From NCBI RefSeq assembly GCF_027244095.1, contig NC_069662.1:12116501-12180500 (forward strand): 64,000 nucleotides of DNA, written 5' to 3'. This document shows, piece after piece, positions 31,289 to 42,639 of the stretch. Positions within the stretch are counted from its first letter, which is position 1. Each line of letters opens with the position of its first letter. This DNA comes from Hemicordylus capensis. Taxonomy: Eukaryota; Chordata; Lepidosauria; Squamata; Cordylidae. The notes beneath the pieces were generated by a model. The model saw only the letters and a list, made by a program, of their open reading frames with translations, ran no database searches and was not told the origin of the DNA. Made by a program: the position numbers and the translations under genes.

Positions 31289-32487
31289 CAGTGTGATACT
31301 GCTTGGGGCAACTCACAAAGGCAAAAAAACCCCAAAAACATTTAAAACAATATAAAGTTAATAAATTTCAATTACAAACCAGTTAAAATCAGATTTCTAG
31401 ATTTAAAAAATTACTGGACATAGACAGAGGAAAAAAACAACCTGAAAAGTATCTCTAAAAAAAGATGGGATTTCAATTGTTTCTTAAGATCCAGAGGGAG
31501 GGAGCTTTATGAAGCTCATCTGGGAGGGCATCCAAAGCTGAGGACCCACAAGTGAGTAGGCCTTGTCTCTAGTCCCCACCAACAGGATCTCAGTCAATGG
31601 TGGGATCATGAGCGAGGCCTAGAATTAGAACAAAGGGCCATGACAGAGTCATATGGGCAAATGTAATCCAGCTTTACTTTACTTTACTAAATTTACGATC
31701 ATGGACCAAGACATAGTGCATTAAACCTAATGAACAATAAAACATACAGTTTATAAGTACATAGATCTTCTGCAACTAATAATAATATAACAAAATTTAG
31801 CTGTAACATAAGATACTACTTCATCCAAATCCGACAAAAGAAATTTTACACGAGCCTCATCAGATGACCCCCCCGCCCCTGCTGTGTATCAACGCGGAGA
31901 TCAATCGTTGTCTAACCACATGATAGAGCTTAAAGTGGAGCAAAATATGATCTCTAGTTTCTATATCACCACATTTTCTATCTTGAACAGGGAGGTGCTG
32001 ATATCTCCCTACTAAAAGAGCTGAAGGAATTGCATTGAAGCACACTCTCGAAAAGGCCCACGTATATTTATTAACGGATATAGAATAAAAATAACAAGCC
32101 GGGACAAACCTCTCATTTTTTAGCGGAGAATAATAATTAGGCAAAAGAGCCCTTTCAGCTTGCAGTTCAGTATCTTCAGTTCTTCGACGTACTGCCTTCT
32201 TTGCACCAACCAATCCTAACTCTAGTAGAGCAAGAGGATTTAAGCCCATGGAGGTAAGTTTCTCCAGAATGGTAAGTGACCATCTAGGCTGTGGATCAAT
32301 GGATAGGAACTTAAGTATAAATCCCATTGGATTAAGGTGAATTTGTAGTCAGTAATTAATAGCTGGCATCCAGATATCCCAACCCCAAGCCATGTAGGGC
32401 TTTAAAGGGTAAAACAAGCACTTTGAATCTGGCCCAGAAGCAGACTCGTAGCCAATGAAGCTGCTGCAGGTGGGTATACTAATCACA
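31289..32487 (-). mobile_element. L2 3' fragments with a nested second LINE
   Basis: The minus-strand outer pieces (31450-31670 and 32340-32487) read GTRDKAYSLVGPQLWMP and QIQSACFTL, typical of the L2 C-terminus. Between them, 31672-32338 on the minus strand is a different LINE C-terminus with SALLVGRYQHLPVQDRKCG and ETRDHILLHFKLY, a cysteine/histidine motif found at the end of many non-LTR ORF2 proteins. The family of the nested piece is not certain. Confidence 0.65.
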
Positions 32488-32490
32488 GAG

Positions 32491-32616
32491 CGACCAGCAG
32501 TCATCACACCCTTTCTCAACTCCCTGATCTACAGTCTGAGGAGCAAACAGATGAGGATGGCTCCGGGTAGGTTGTGGAGAAAGGTGAGATTACTAAGGAG
32601 AAAGGAGACTTTGTAG
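32491..32616 (+). pseudogene. OR-E fragment 2 (TM7 and tail)
   Basis: Codons from 32500 read VITPFLNSLIYSLRSKQM and continue to a lysine/arginine-rich tail ending RRKETL at TAG (32614-32616). This continues fragment 1, with about 1.24 kb of LINE DNA between. Confidence 0.8.
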
Positions 32617-32627
32617 AATGAGCAGAG

Positions 32628-32800
32628 TAGGGATGTGCCAAATATTCAAATGAAATTCTTCAAATCAAATTCGAATCGCTCTGACTCAAAACTGCTTGTA
32701 CCTAATGGGATTCATTCGAAACAATTTGAATCCAGGCAAATTTGAATAGAATTTGAGCAAATTCCGTACAAATTCAATTTTTTTTTTTTTGGCACATCTT
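32628..32800. mobile_element. Short hAT-like MITE after OR-E
   Basis: Starts tagggatgtgcca and ends tttggcacatctt, with internal tttgaat/attcaaa inverted words. The flanks gagcagag and gagagagg are only a weak duplication. It sits 11 bp after the OR-E stop. Confidence 0.6.
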
Positions 32801-33079
32801 GAGAGAGGAGTAAAGGAGGGAACAGAAACACAATACCCAACAACAGAGTCAAAGAGAAAAAACTAATTGGTAGCTAGGGAAAGGGGGCATTGCTTCGACT
32901 TCCTGGTTTGTTTTACCCATTTAGGATGCTTAAAAGCTAAATTAGGGGAAGTGTCCGGGAGGAACTTGTTGGTTGCCTGGCAACCAGACATCTTATCAAG
33001 AAAGTTTTCTTCTTGCCTTGAAAACCAGTGCTTAAAATAAAAAAGGTCACAGAGCATCTTTTAAAATGACACCTGGGGG

Positions 33080-33722
33080 GTTGCGAACAGGAAACAGCTG
33101 GTATCTGGCTCGGCCAGCAAAATCCCCTAAGGTGTGATGGTGCTCTTGTTTCAGATCAACCAGAAGGAGACAGAGTACAGTCAGAAGCTGGGCAGAAGGA
33201 AACACATGACAGCTGGCCAAGAAGGTCAAATGATGGAGATAGCATATGCCAAATCCAGGTGAGGGACTTGGCATATAGGTGTCTATATATCAATGCCAGA
33301 AGTTGCTGAACGAAGATGGGTGAGCTGATGTGCTTGGTTACCAATGAAAAATAGATATAGTGGGTGTAATGGAAATCTGGTGGAATGGTGAGAACCAGTG
33401 GGAAACTGTTATTCCTGGATATAAACTCTACAGAAGGGACAGGGAGGGGAGGATTGGGGGAGGAGGAGTACTGTATATTAAAGAAGGGATAGATTCCAAC
33501 AAACTAGACTAGAGTCCTCCACAGAATAATTATGAGTAAAAATACAAGGAATGAAAGGAAATGTGTTACTAGGGACATGCTATCACCCTCCAGATCAAAG
33601 TGCTAAGAGTGACCTGGAGTTGGAGAAGCAAATAAGAGAGGTGTCGAAGAGGACAGGGCAGTAATAATGGGTGACTTCAAATACCCACACATAGACTGGG
33701 TAAATTCACATTCAGGTAATGA
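33080..33722 (+). mobile_element. CR1 endonuclease fragment
   Basis: Readable segments are IVGVMEIWWNGENQWE, IPGYKLYRRDREGRIGGG and VIMGDFKYPHIDW, the AP-endonuclease region of CR1. It stops abruptly where L2 sequence begins. Confidence 0.75.
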
Positions 33723-35245
33723 AGGTTTATGCAGCAGCGGTGTGTGCAGCAAAAACCCCCAGTTTTTGGTCTGCACTCATTGCATCTGCAGGTTCGCATT
33801 CAGCAGAGGTATCCCAGGCTGTGAGGAGTTTAATTCAAGCTCCTTCTTTTTCGAGTCAGTCCCTGGAGACTATGTTCAGCTGTAACGCTTTTAATGGGTT
33901 CTTTGTGAATAAAACATCTTGTTTTCAGGTTAACTTGGACTCCACTATTTCTGCAGAGTCTATTAAGGGGGTGTCCAGCAATCCCTCTTGCAGTATTAGA
34001 TTGGATTAGTTTCAATCTGTGACGACTGAGGATGTGGACAAGCTACTTGGAGTGGTGTGGCTTACCATTTGTTCTCTGGATCCTTGCCCAACTTGGCCGC
34101 TTCTATCTAGCAGGGAAATTGTTGGAGGTGGCCTAGTTTATATCATTAACTCATCGCTGAGGGAGCATAGGATGCTTCCTTGTTTGAAGGAGGCAATGGC
34201 CAGACTGCTTCTTAAGAAACCTTCCCTAGATCCCTCAGGATCAGTCATAGATAATTATAGGCCAGTCTCCAACCTCCCATGGTTGGTCAAGGTGACTAAG
34301 AGAGTGGTGGCTAGCCAGCTCCAGGAAGTTTGGGGGAACCGATTATCTAGGCCCATTTCAAACTGGCTTTAGAGCAGGCTATAGGGTTGAGATGGCCTTG
34401 GTCAGCCTGATGGATGACCTTTACCAGGGAATTGACAATGGGAGTGTGACTCTGTTGGTTCTTTTGGATCTCTCAGTGACATTCAATACCATCAACCATG
34501 GTATCCTTCTGGATCACCTGGGGGAGTTGGGGATAGGAGGCACTGCTTTGCAGTAGTTCTGCTCTTATCTCTCACGTAGATTCCAGATGGTGGAGCTTGC
34601 TGACAGCTGCTCTTTGAAACAGGAATTATTACATGGAGTCCCTCAGGGCTCCATTCTGTCACTAGTGCTTTTTAATATCTACATGAAACTGCTGAGTGTT
34701 ATCAATATGCTGATGACACCCAAATCTATTTCTCCTTATCACCATCAATCATCATCACCACCACCATCACCATCATCAGGAAATGGCACTCATTCGCTAA
34801 ATGCCTGCCTACAGGCAGTAATGGGCTGGATGAGGGACAACAGATTGAAGCTGAATCCAAGCAAGATGGATGTGCTCATTGTGGGGGATCAAAATTTGAG
34901 GGATGAGTTAGAGCTCCCTGTGCTGGATGGGGTTACACTCCCCCAGAAGGAACAGGTATGCAGCTTGGGAGGATCCAGGCCTCACTGTGGTATCTCAGGT
35001 GGAGCCTATGGCCAGGAGCACTTTCCATCAGCTTTGGCTGATTCGACAGCTGCGTCAATTCCTTGATGAAAAGGGTCTCAAAACAGTGGTGTATCAGCTG
35101 GTAGCCTCCAGGCTTGACTGTTGCAATCATGTGCCCTACGTGGGGCTGCCTTTGTATATAATTTGGAAACTTCAGTGAGTTCAAGATGCAGCAGACAGAC
35201 TACTCTCGGGGGTAACCTGGAGATACCATATTATGCCTGTTTTGA
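33722..35245 (+). mobile_element. L2 reverse-transcriptase fragment
   Basis: MKVYAAAVCAAKTPSFWSA, then DVDKLLGVVWLTICSLDPC, NYRPVSNLPWLVKV, HGVPQGSILSLVLFNIYMKL, a YADD region that has lost reading frame near 34710, and LVASRLDCCNHVPYVGLPLY. Several frame breaks are seen. A CAT/CCA-rich run lies at 34739-34775. Confidence 0.85.
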
Positions 35246-35264
35246 AATATTGTCCTGTCTGCCA

Positions 35265-35640
35265 ATATTTTTATTTATTTTGTTTATTTAAAATATTTCT
35301 ATACCACCCAAAACTTGTGTCTATGGGTGGTTTACAATTAAAATCATTAAAAACATTTAAAACCCAGTATTTTTTAAAAAATAAATAAATCTATCAATCT
35401 AATTAAAAGCCTGGATGAATAAATGTGTCTTCAGTGCCTTTTAAAATTTGCCAGAGATGGGGAGGCTCTTATTTCAACAGGGAGCGCGTTCCAAAGTCCA
35501 GGGGCAGCAACGGAGAAGACTCATTCCTGAGTAGCTGCCAAACGAGTTGGCAGCAGCTGCAGACGAACCTCTCCAGATGATCTTAACAGGCGATCTTAAC
35601 TTCTCATGGTGAAGTTCTTTTAAATAATTATTAAGAGAGG
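35265..35640 (-). mobile_element. L2 3'-end fragment, minus strand
   Basis: The minus strand resembles the 3' coding and UTR end of the L2 at 20993-21420 (gagcgcgttccaaagtccag, ccaaacgagttggcagcagc on the plus strand). Confidence 0.7.
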
Positions 35641-35649
35641 GTCAAAAGA

Positions 35650-36083
35650 ACAGCAGGCAAAAGAACAGCACCCTCTTTTCAAACTTTTTAGAGGATGAAA
35701 GCCAGCCTCGGGGGGGGGTTCAAACTTGGGGGTGTGGGCTTTGAAACACGTGCTCAGTGGGGTATGGAAAGGCAGAGGTGTTAGGGTGTGCTCAGTTGAG
35801 TGGGTGTCAGGGGCTTTGGAACAACACTTAATTATTAATTAATATTAATATTAATATTAATATTTCTCGATTGTCTACAACTGTATACTTTCGATTTTGA
35901 GTTTTTTCTTCCAGTGGCTCTACAGTCTCCAGCCCTGGTTGCTCAGCTGAAGATCCTCACTCCTGTAACCCATTTTTTGACAAGTGCCCAGGGACTCTAG
36001 CACTCAACGGGGCCCTTGTTGACCCGGGCGACAACCAATCCAGTGTATAGAATTTGTTTTTCTTGTTCTCACCATGGTTATGG
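35650..36083. other. Intergenic stretch, AT repeats
   Basis: A TTAATATTAATA-type run at 35825-35865. Nothing else recognised. Confidence 0.35.
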
Positions 36084-36091
36084 GATTAGGC

Positions 36092-36424
36092 CAGGCCTGC
36101 ACAACATGCGGCCCGGGGGCCGGATGCGGCCCGCGAGGCCTTTTTTCCTGGCCCCCGGGGCTATTTCCTCTTCCTCCCCCTACTGCTTAAAAAACACCTC
36201 CTCAAAAAAAATTCCAGCCGCTGCATGGCCGAGGAGATGGCTGCGGGGGTGCGGGTGTTCTTCCTTACCCTCCCCCACGGCAGCAGTGGCGCACAGTGGC
36301 AGAAACCAGAGCGACACTCGGGTCTGCCATTTGGCCCGGTGTTGCTTCCCAACTGCGATGCACACCTGCGCAGTTAAGTCTCTTAAGTCTCTCTCTCTCT
36401 CTCTCTCCCCCACCAAGACTGCTC

Positions 36425-36473
<49 letters not shown>

Positions 36474-36907
36474 AGCCTCCTGCTGCATCCTTTCCATGTT
36501 TCTTTCCCCTTATCCATTCTTTTCCAAAATTATGAGAAGAGGTTCTCATTTTTTTCCTCTTTAAAAGTGTTCCATGTTTTGTGTGATGATTTGGCAGAGG
36601 TGGAAAGGAAGAACAATGCATTTTATTATGTATTTTGTACAGATTGTATAATATTTATATTATTAGAATGAATTTTAATTCAACTTATTTCATATTAATT
36701 TAATCAATCTTGGCCTGCCAGAACATCAAAAGTTAAATATTGATTAAATTCATTTTTAATTCATTTCACTTTTATTCAGTTGATTGGTTGATTGATTGAT
36801 ATTAAGTGTTACTCTAATAATCAGCACCCTAGGAATTGACCTCGGCCCCCATGAACCAAGTCACAGTTGGTTTCGGCCCGCCAGGTCATTTAAGTTGTGC
36901 AGGCCTG
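36092..36907. mobile_element. hAT element with perfect 8-bp target duplication
   Basis: Inverted ends caggcctgcacaac (left) and gttgtgcaggcctg (right), both followed inward by cggcc-rich sequence. The flanks are gattaggc at 36084-36091 and 36908-36915, identical. It is 816 bp and contains two (CT)n runs (36381-36407, 36429-36470). It is non-autonomous. Confidence 0.93.
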
Positions 36908-37079
36908 GATTAGGCACATTTAGTCTGACTTCTCAGCAGAGGCCTGTCTGGTTTGGGTGACCCTCCAGCATAGCCCCCTGCATCCCCATAGCTCACAAGC
37001 CCCTCCACCTCATCAAGGTAGGGCCTGTAGGAGGGTGCTCAGTGGGGTATATTCAGGGACCAGGGGTACAGGATGTTAG

Positions 37080-37410
37080 GATGGTCAGATGGTCAACCCC
37101 TACCATGCACCCAGGAATGTCTTGGAGAGGCATTTCAATCACTGGCACAGCAACATCAGGATGGTGATGGAGAGGGCATTTGGGAGGCTGAAGGCCCACT
37201 GGTGCACACTCTATGCTATGGCTTGCTGGATGTGGAAGACGATCTGTTGCCCAACATGCTCATGGCCTGCTACATCTTCCACAATATATGAGAGACAAGG
37301 GGAGATGTCCTGCTGGAGGAGCCCGTGGACCCAGCCGCACATCCAGAGGGCGAGGAGGGAGGTGAAGAAGATGGTGATGCCAGACTGGCAGTGGTGCAAC
37401 CCCTGAGGAT
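37080..37410 (+). mobile_element. PIF/Harbinger transposase relic (HARBI1-like)
   Basis: One frame reads NVLERHFNHWHSNIRMVMER then AFGRLKAHW, and an overlapping second frame reads DLLPNMLMACYIFHNI. Both match the C-terminal half of Harbinger transposases (VERAFGRLK and the later CxxLHN-like segment). The order and spacing fit one gene with compensating frameshifts near 37220 and 37290. Only about 110 residues of an expected ~350 remain. Confidence 0.75.
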
Positions 37411-38330
37411 CACTGGTGGTACGCCGTGAGAGCAGCCTTCGCGAGAAATGCCTGGGAACCTCTCCCCCGGAACATCTGCGAGGCAGGCAGCTGTCTGGTG
37501 CTGGAAGGGCTCACTGCCCGTCAAACCACTGAAGGGTGCACAGGGCAATTGCCCATGCCTGTGGCAGCATGTTGTGTTGGAGATAGCAAGCATCTGCCCC
37601 CCAGCCAGCCAGCAAATGGGAGTCCTGCCAATTTGTTGTGTTCAAATAAAGTTAAATCATCCCTTTTCAAAGCTCTGTGTTCATTTCCAATCTAAGCGCA
37701 AAGGTTCCCCACTCACACCTGGCCAGTGGTATGGAGGGTGGCAGGGAGGGCTGTGAGTAACTTTGGGGTGTGGGATGGGGAAGTAAGGGACATGGGGCCC
37801 CCCTCACATGTGTTATCAGGGGTTCCAGAAAAGCTTGTGGGGCTGGTTGTAGCTGCGAACGCACCTACATGTCCCCCCATAAGGAGGTGGAGAGAGTAGT
37901 GGCCTTCTGGGCAGCAAATATTTTCAGAAAGAAAAGGGGCAGCTTATCTGAAGTGTGATCTTAGAGCAAACAGAGAAACTCTTGTTTCTCAGTTAAAGTT
38001 GGCTTCTTGTTCAGTTACTTATAGAGGATGGGCAATTACTCTGCAACAGTTAGAAACAGAAAAAAACCACCCTCCCTTCTTAAATGGTATCCTTGGGGAA
38101 GTGAAAATCTTCTGAGCCAGCAAATTTAACCTTTGCCTCTGACCACTGTAGACAGGAATGTCGGGAGTGTAATCCGTCAACATCTGGGAAACCAGGTTTA
38201 AAAACCCTGCATTGCATGTTATTTTTAGTTTCTGTTAGAGCTGCTGATCTCTGGAGCCAGGGAGGAAAACAGATGAGATCCTGTTGGCATCTTGGAACAT
38301 CTGATCTCTGCTAAGCTGAGAGGACTACCT
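37411..38330. other. Flank of the Harbinger relic
   Basis: AATAAA occurs at 37645-37650, followed by gctctgtgttcatttcc, which could be the 3' end of the Harbinger transcript. Otherwise no gene recognised. Confidence 0.35.
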
Positions 38331-38331
38331 T

Positions 38332-38790
38332 AAGAACATAAGAAGAGCCCTGCTGGATCAGGCCCAAGGCCCATCTAATCCAGCATCTTGTTTCGCATAA
38401 TGGCCCACCAGATGCTGCTGGAAGCCACAGACAGGAGTTTAGGGCATGCCCTCTCTCCTGCTCTTACTCCCCTGCAACTAGTACTCAGAGGCATCCTGCC
38501 TTTGAGGCTGGAGGTGGCCTTTAGCCCTCCAAAGAGGCAGATGATAGACCTCTCCTCCATGAAGTTATCCAAACCCTTCTTAAAGCCATCCAGGTTGTTG
38601 GCTGTCACCACATCTTGTGGCAGAGAATTCCACAAGTTGATTATGCGTTGTGTGAAAAAATACTTCCGTTTGTTGGTCCTAGATTTCCTGGCAATCAATT
38701 TCATGGGATGACCCCTGGTTCTAGTGTTATCTGAGAGGGAGAAGAATTTCTCTCTATCCACTTTCTCCACACCATGAACCTGCCTGTCAG
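38332..38790 (-). mobile_element. CR1 3' end, minus strand
   Basis: The minus strand carries VDREKFFSLSDNTRTRGHPM and NLWNSLPQDVVTANNLDGFK, then the 3' UTR ending ggcctgatccagcagggc and cttatgttctt. The 3' end is complete and the 5' end truncated. Confidence 0.88.
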
Positions 38791-38925
38791 TTAAGATTGT
38801 CCACTGAGGGTTTTCTCCAGGTGCGGCTTCAGAAATTGGACATTCTGCCCCTGCTAGAGAGGGGATCTTGCCTGTGGTGGAGTCCTGGTTGTGAAACTCC
38901 AGGATGGCTGTGGAGTGGCTATTGA

Positions 38926-39005
38926 GTGGTATAGTGGTTAGAGTCTTGGGTAGGAAGGAAGAGACAGATTCAAATTCTCACTCAGATGATTAGTGCAAGA
39001 AAAGA
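38926..39005 (+). repeat. CORE-SINE tRNA-like head fragment
   Basis: ggtatagtggttagagtctt plus agattcaaattctc resemble the A and B boxes of the CORE-SINEs at 11315 and 54665. Confidence 0.5.
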
Positions 39006-39036
39006 GAGAGAGATCCTTTGGTCTCAAAAAAATACA

Positions 39037-39178
39037 TAGAGGAGCATAGGAAGCTGCCTTATACAGAGTCAGACCATTGTTCCATCAATCTCAGCATTGT
39101 CTACACTGACTGGCAGTGGCTCTTCAAGGTTTCAGGAAGGTGCCTTTCCCAGCCCTACCTAGAGATGCCAGGGATTTG
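39037..39178 (-). repeat. 5S-type SINE 3' fragment, minus strand
   Basis: aggaagctgccttatacaga, gagtcagaccattg and ctacactgactggcagtggc match the 3' half of the composite SINE. Confidence 0.7.
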
Positions 39179-39179
39179 G

Positions 39180-39292
39180 TTGATTTTTAAAATCATATTT
39201 ATATGCCACCTGATGTCTTTTTAAAAGTTGTGTACACTGCCCAGAGCCTCTGGATGGGGCAGTTTATAAATGTGATAAATAACAACAACAAC
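39180..39292 (+). mobile_element. LINE (L2-like) 3' tail
   Basis: ctgcccagagcctctggatg and gcagtttataaatgtgataa, ending in (CAA)n, are typical of an L2-type 3' end. Confidence 0.55.
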
Positions 39293-39612
39293 AAAATGCA
39301 AAGATCTACAAATTGAAATTGAAAGGCTGTGGCAGAAGAAGACCAAAATAAACCCAGTAGTAATTGGCGTCCTAAGTACAATTCCAAAACACCTTGAAGA
39401 GCACCTCAGCACCATAGGGGCCAAAGAAATCACCATCAGCCAATTATAAAAAACAGCTTTAATGGGAACAGCCTATATTTTGTGATATCTATAATAATAA
39501 CAACAATATTGATAATAAAATTCAGCCATCCCAGGTCCTTGGGAAGGACTCGATGTCTGGATAAAACAAACCTGTCAATAACACCTGTCTGACTGTATAA
39601 ACAAGAAATAAT
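39293..39612 (+). mobile_element. Non-LTR ORF C-terminal fragment, R2/R4-like
   Basis: Translated pieces resemble QIEIERLWQKKTKI, VVIGVLSTIPKHLEEHLSTI, and ITISQLQKTALMGTAYIL. This segment is found at the C-terminus of R2/R4-type LINE proteins in my recollection of the families. It is short and truncated. Confidence 0.5.
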
Positions 39613-39624
39613 TAAAAATAATAA

Positions 39625-41790
39625 TAATATGTATGTCCCTAGGTGGTGTACATGATTTAAAAATATAACCAATGTAAAAACAGAATAAAAACAAAACAGT
39701 TTTACAGAATAAAAACAATTAAACATTTTAAAATGAATTTCACATAAAAGTCTGAGAACACAGGGGCATCTTGACAGTCTTTTTAAAAGCAGGCAGCGAT
39801 GGGGAGGCTCTTATTTTGAAAGGAAGAGGCTCAGTCCTACATCGCCACCAAATGAGCCAGTGGCAGATGTATCCGAAACTCCCCATATGATATCAGGACG
39901 TGGCGGGGCTCATGACAAAGGAGGTGCTCTCTTTTATACCCTGGACCGAAGCCATTAAGGGCTTTATATGTAATAACCAGCACTTTGTATTTTCCTCGGA
40001 AATGTGTTGGCAGCCACTGCAGTCCTTTTGAAGTCAGTGTTATAAGGTCTGTTCGGGTTCTCCCAGAGACCAGTCTGGATGCCGCATTCTGCACCAATTG
40101 TAGTTTCCAGACTACAAACAAAGGCAGTTCCACACAGAATACATTACAGTAGTCAGGTCTGGAGGTTAGCAACATGTGTACTACTGTTTTAAATTCATTT
40201 GCCTCCACAAATGGGTGTAACTGATGTATTGGCCAAAGTTGATTTAACAAAAAACCACTTCAGTTTGTGATCCCTCATCTAGCCCATTACCACCTCTAGG
40301 CAGGGGTTTAGGGAACTTATGCCATTTATTGATGAGGCTGATAAGGCAAAATAGATTTGGGTGTCATCAGCATATTGATAACATCCTGCACAAAATCTCC
40401 TGATATCAATCTGTCCCAGCAGTTTCATGTAGAAGTTTAAAAGCATTGGAGACATTATGGAACTTTGCAGAACTCCATACATTAACTTTGCAGAGCAACA
40501 GTCTCCAAGTGACACCATCTAAAATCTACCAGAGAGGTAGGAACAGAACAACTATAAAATAGTGCCACCGAATCCCAACTCTCTCAGGGGACCCAGAAGG
40601 ATACCCTGGGTAATGGTATTGAAAGCTACCGAGATAATGAAAAGGATCTGCATGCTGTCAATACCTATTTGGAGGTATTGGAGATGGTCTATAACTGGAT
40701 AACTCTGAGGGATCCAATGCAGGTTTCTTCAAACAAGGGACCGGGTCTCACGATCAGTGAGACCCATTTTTTACTGGTGAGTGGGCAGGGAGCCCTGGGC
40801 GGACGGATCGGCCACCCACACGATGGCCGGCTCTGTGATGGAGCTGGTGGGAAGTGGGGGGAGCGGGGGCCATGCAGCCCCCGCAAGCCCCAGTATGCCC
40901 TGCGCGAGTGCGCCAGTATGCCCTGCGCGAGTAAGCCCCAGTATGCCCTGCGTGAGTGCGCGAGTGCGCAGGGCATACTGGGGAGATCTCCGGAGCTGGG
41001 AGGCGGCTTTTCACCTCGCGGCCAGGGGTCTACTCATGAGTAGGCATGGCGCGAAGGCACGCCGCAGCTACTCACAATTGTAAAAAGCAGGTTTGCTGGA
41101 GCACTCGCTCCGCAAACCTGCTTTTTAGCAGGGGTTCTCAAGTAGGTTACCCACTCAAGAACCACCGGGCTCGGCTGCAAGCCCGGTGGTTCTTACGGTC
41201 AACAAAAATCAGACTAACCTCTGCTAGCCCGATTTTTGTTGATCGTGAGAAGCGCCCCAAGGTCTAATAATATCCTCCTTAAGGCAAGAAGGCATCCTGC
41301 CCTCCCTCAGAGAAGCATTTATAATATTTGCCAGACCCTCTCTGATATTACAGTTGCCAGATGAAATAAGCCAAGTTGGGCAAGGGTCAAGGGAACATTT
41401 GGAAGGACATGCAATCCAAAACAGCTTGTCCACATCTGCAGGAGTCACAAAAAGAAAGTGATCCAATCTCATTCCATAAGAGGAATTGCTGGACACCTCC
41501 TTAGTAGATTCGGCAATAAATGAGGAATCCAGATCAGCCTGAATAAGAGAGGTTTATCTGCAAAAAAAAAAAAAAAAAAGTAATTAAAGTTGTCACAGCA
41601 GGTAACTGATGGTTTGAAGTTCAAATTCAAGGGGGAGGGGCACATACTAGCCCTCACAACCCTAGACACGTGATGTAAACTTGCGGATGCAAAGAGGGAA
41701 GAAAAGAACCATTTATTTGCTGCACACATTGTCAGAACACAGATCTTAAGATGTCCTCTATGTTGTAATCTGTTGGATTCTCGTTGAGTC
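39625..41790 (-). mobile_element. L2 LINE, minus strand, with nested hairpin element
   Basis: Minus-strand pieces: MSSNSSYGMRLDHFLFVTPA, SLREGRMPSCLKEDIIRP, GCYQYADDTQIYFALS (catalytic YADD near 40370), and LLTSRPDYCNVFCVELPLFV. The copy is heavily decayed and is interrupted at 40738-41262. The termini of the whole copy are approximate. Confidence 0.85.
40738..41262. mobile_element. Hairpin-rich DNA element inside L2
   Basis: The ends pair through ctcacgatca (left 40747-40756) and its complement tgatcgtgag (right about 41239-41248). Inside are three successive strong hairpins at 41086-41131 (gcaggtttgc), 41131-41164 (ggttctcaagtagg with cactcaagaacc) and 41161-41195 (accaccgggct with agcccggtggt). 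A tandem cagtatgccctgcg repeat at 40890-40985 ends in its own inverted copy. No transposase. Confidence 0.65.
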
Positions 41791-41847
41791 TTCCTCCACT
41801 TGCACTCTACAAATACAACAAATATTTATATACCACTTTAAAAGATA

Positions 41848-42304
41848 CTAGCTGGGCCAGGCGCTTTGCCTCTAGTTTTGCCTGCCTGCCACCACCGTTT
41901 TCTACCCCCCCCACACACACACACCAGCAGCCACTGTTTTTTCCCCCTGCCCACTGGCCATCCACGGTCGTCAACCCCCCCCCCACCGCCTGCCCACCAC
42001 TGATGTTGCCGTCCTTGCATTTGGCTGGGCAGGCGGGCCAGAGAGGGAGGCTGCACCACCCTCCCCTGCCAATCTTCGCATTCGGCCCCAGTGCGGGCCA
42101 TCCTTGCATTGGGCCGGGTAGGCGGGTGGAGAGGGAGGCTGAACCACCCTCTCCGCCACCTGCTCGGCCATTCTCCTGGCCAGCAGTTTATTTTTCCCCA
42201 CCCGCCCGTTCTCGTCGCTATCCAGAAGCTGCTCACGAACTCTCATGAGAGCTGCCACACATGGAATTAGAGATGAGTACACCTAAGAGAAATATATATA
42301 TAGA
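41848..42304 (-). mobile_element. Probable Helitron, 0.46 kb (copy 3)
   Basis: The minus strand starts TCTATATATATATTTCTC and ends CTAG followed by host T. A GC-rich short stem lies just before the end. It is inserted between A and T with no target duplication visible. The body is GC-rich and non-coding. Confidence 0.6.
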
Positions 42305-42367
42305 TTATTATTGGCAGATTGTTTTAATAAACCTTTATTGATCCTTCAACTGTAACCTGGATCTTCA

Positions 42368-42440
42368 GGGATGGGGCTGTAGCTCAGTTGTTTGGTGTCT
42401 GCTTTGCATACAGAAGATCCCAGGTTCAATCCCTGGTACC
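42368..42440 (+). repeat. tRNA-Ala-like SINE head
   Basis: ggggctgtagctcagttg (A box region), tgctttgcat around a TGC anticodon, and a good T arm (ccaggttcaatccctgg). The acceptor stem does not pair at the 3' side, so it is a tRNA-derived repeat and not a working tRNA gene. Confidence 0.6.
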
Positions 42441-42639
42441 GAAGGGGGCCGATCTTTGGCGGGGGCCCACAGGGGTGGAACTGAGGGCTGGGGCAGAACG
42501 TACTGCTATTTATTCCTAAAGGGGAGATTCCTGCTGACCACAGTATTATTGTTGCCTAACAATTGGTTGGGCCCAGTACAGGTATGTGTCTTGGATTGTC
42601 CCGAGGTGGGTAGGCTGGGGTGTGTGACTCTGGAGCAAC

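Noticed and set aside
42368-42440. Possible functional tRNA-Ala(TGC)
   Set aside because: The acceptor stem does not pair and the D arm is irregular. It reads as a SINE head.
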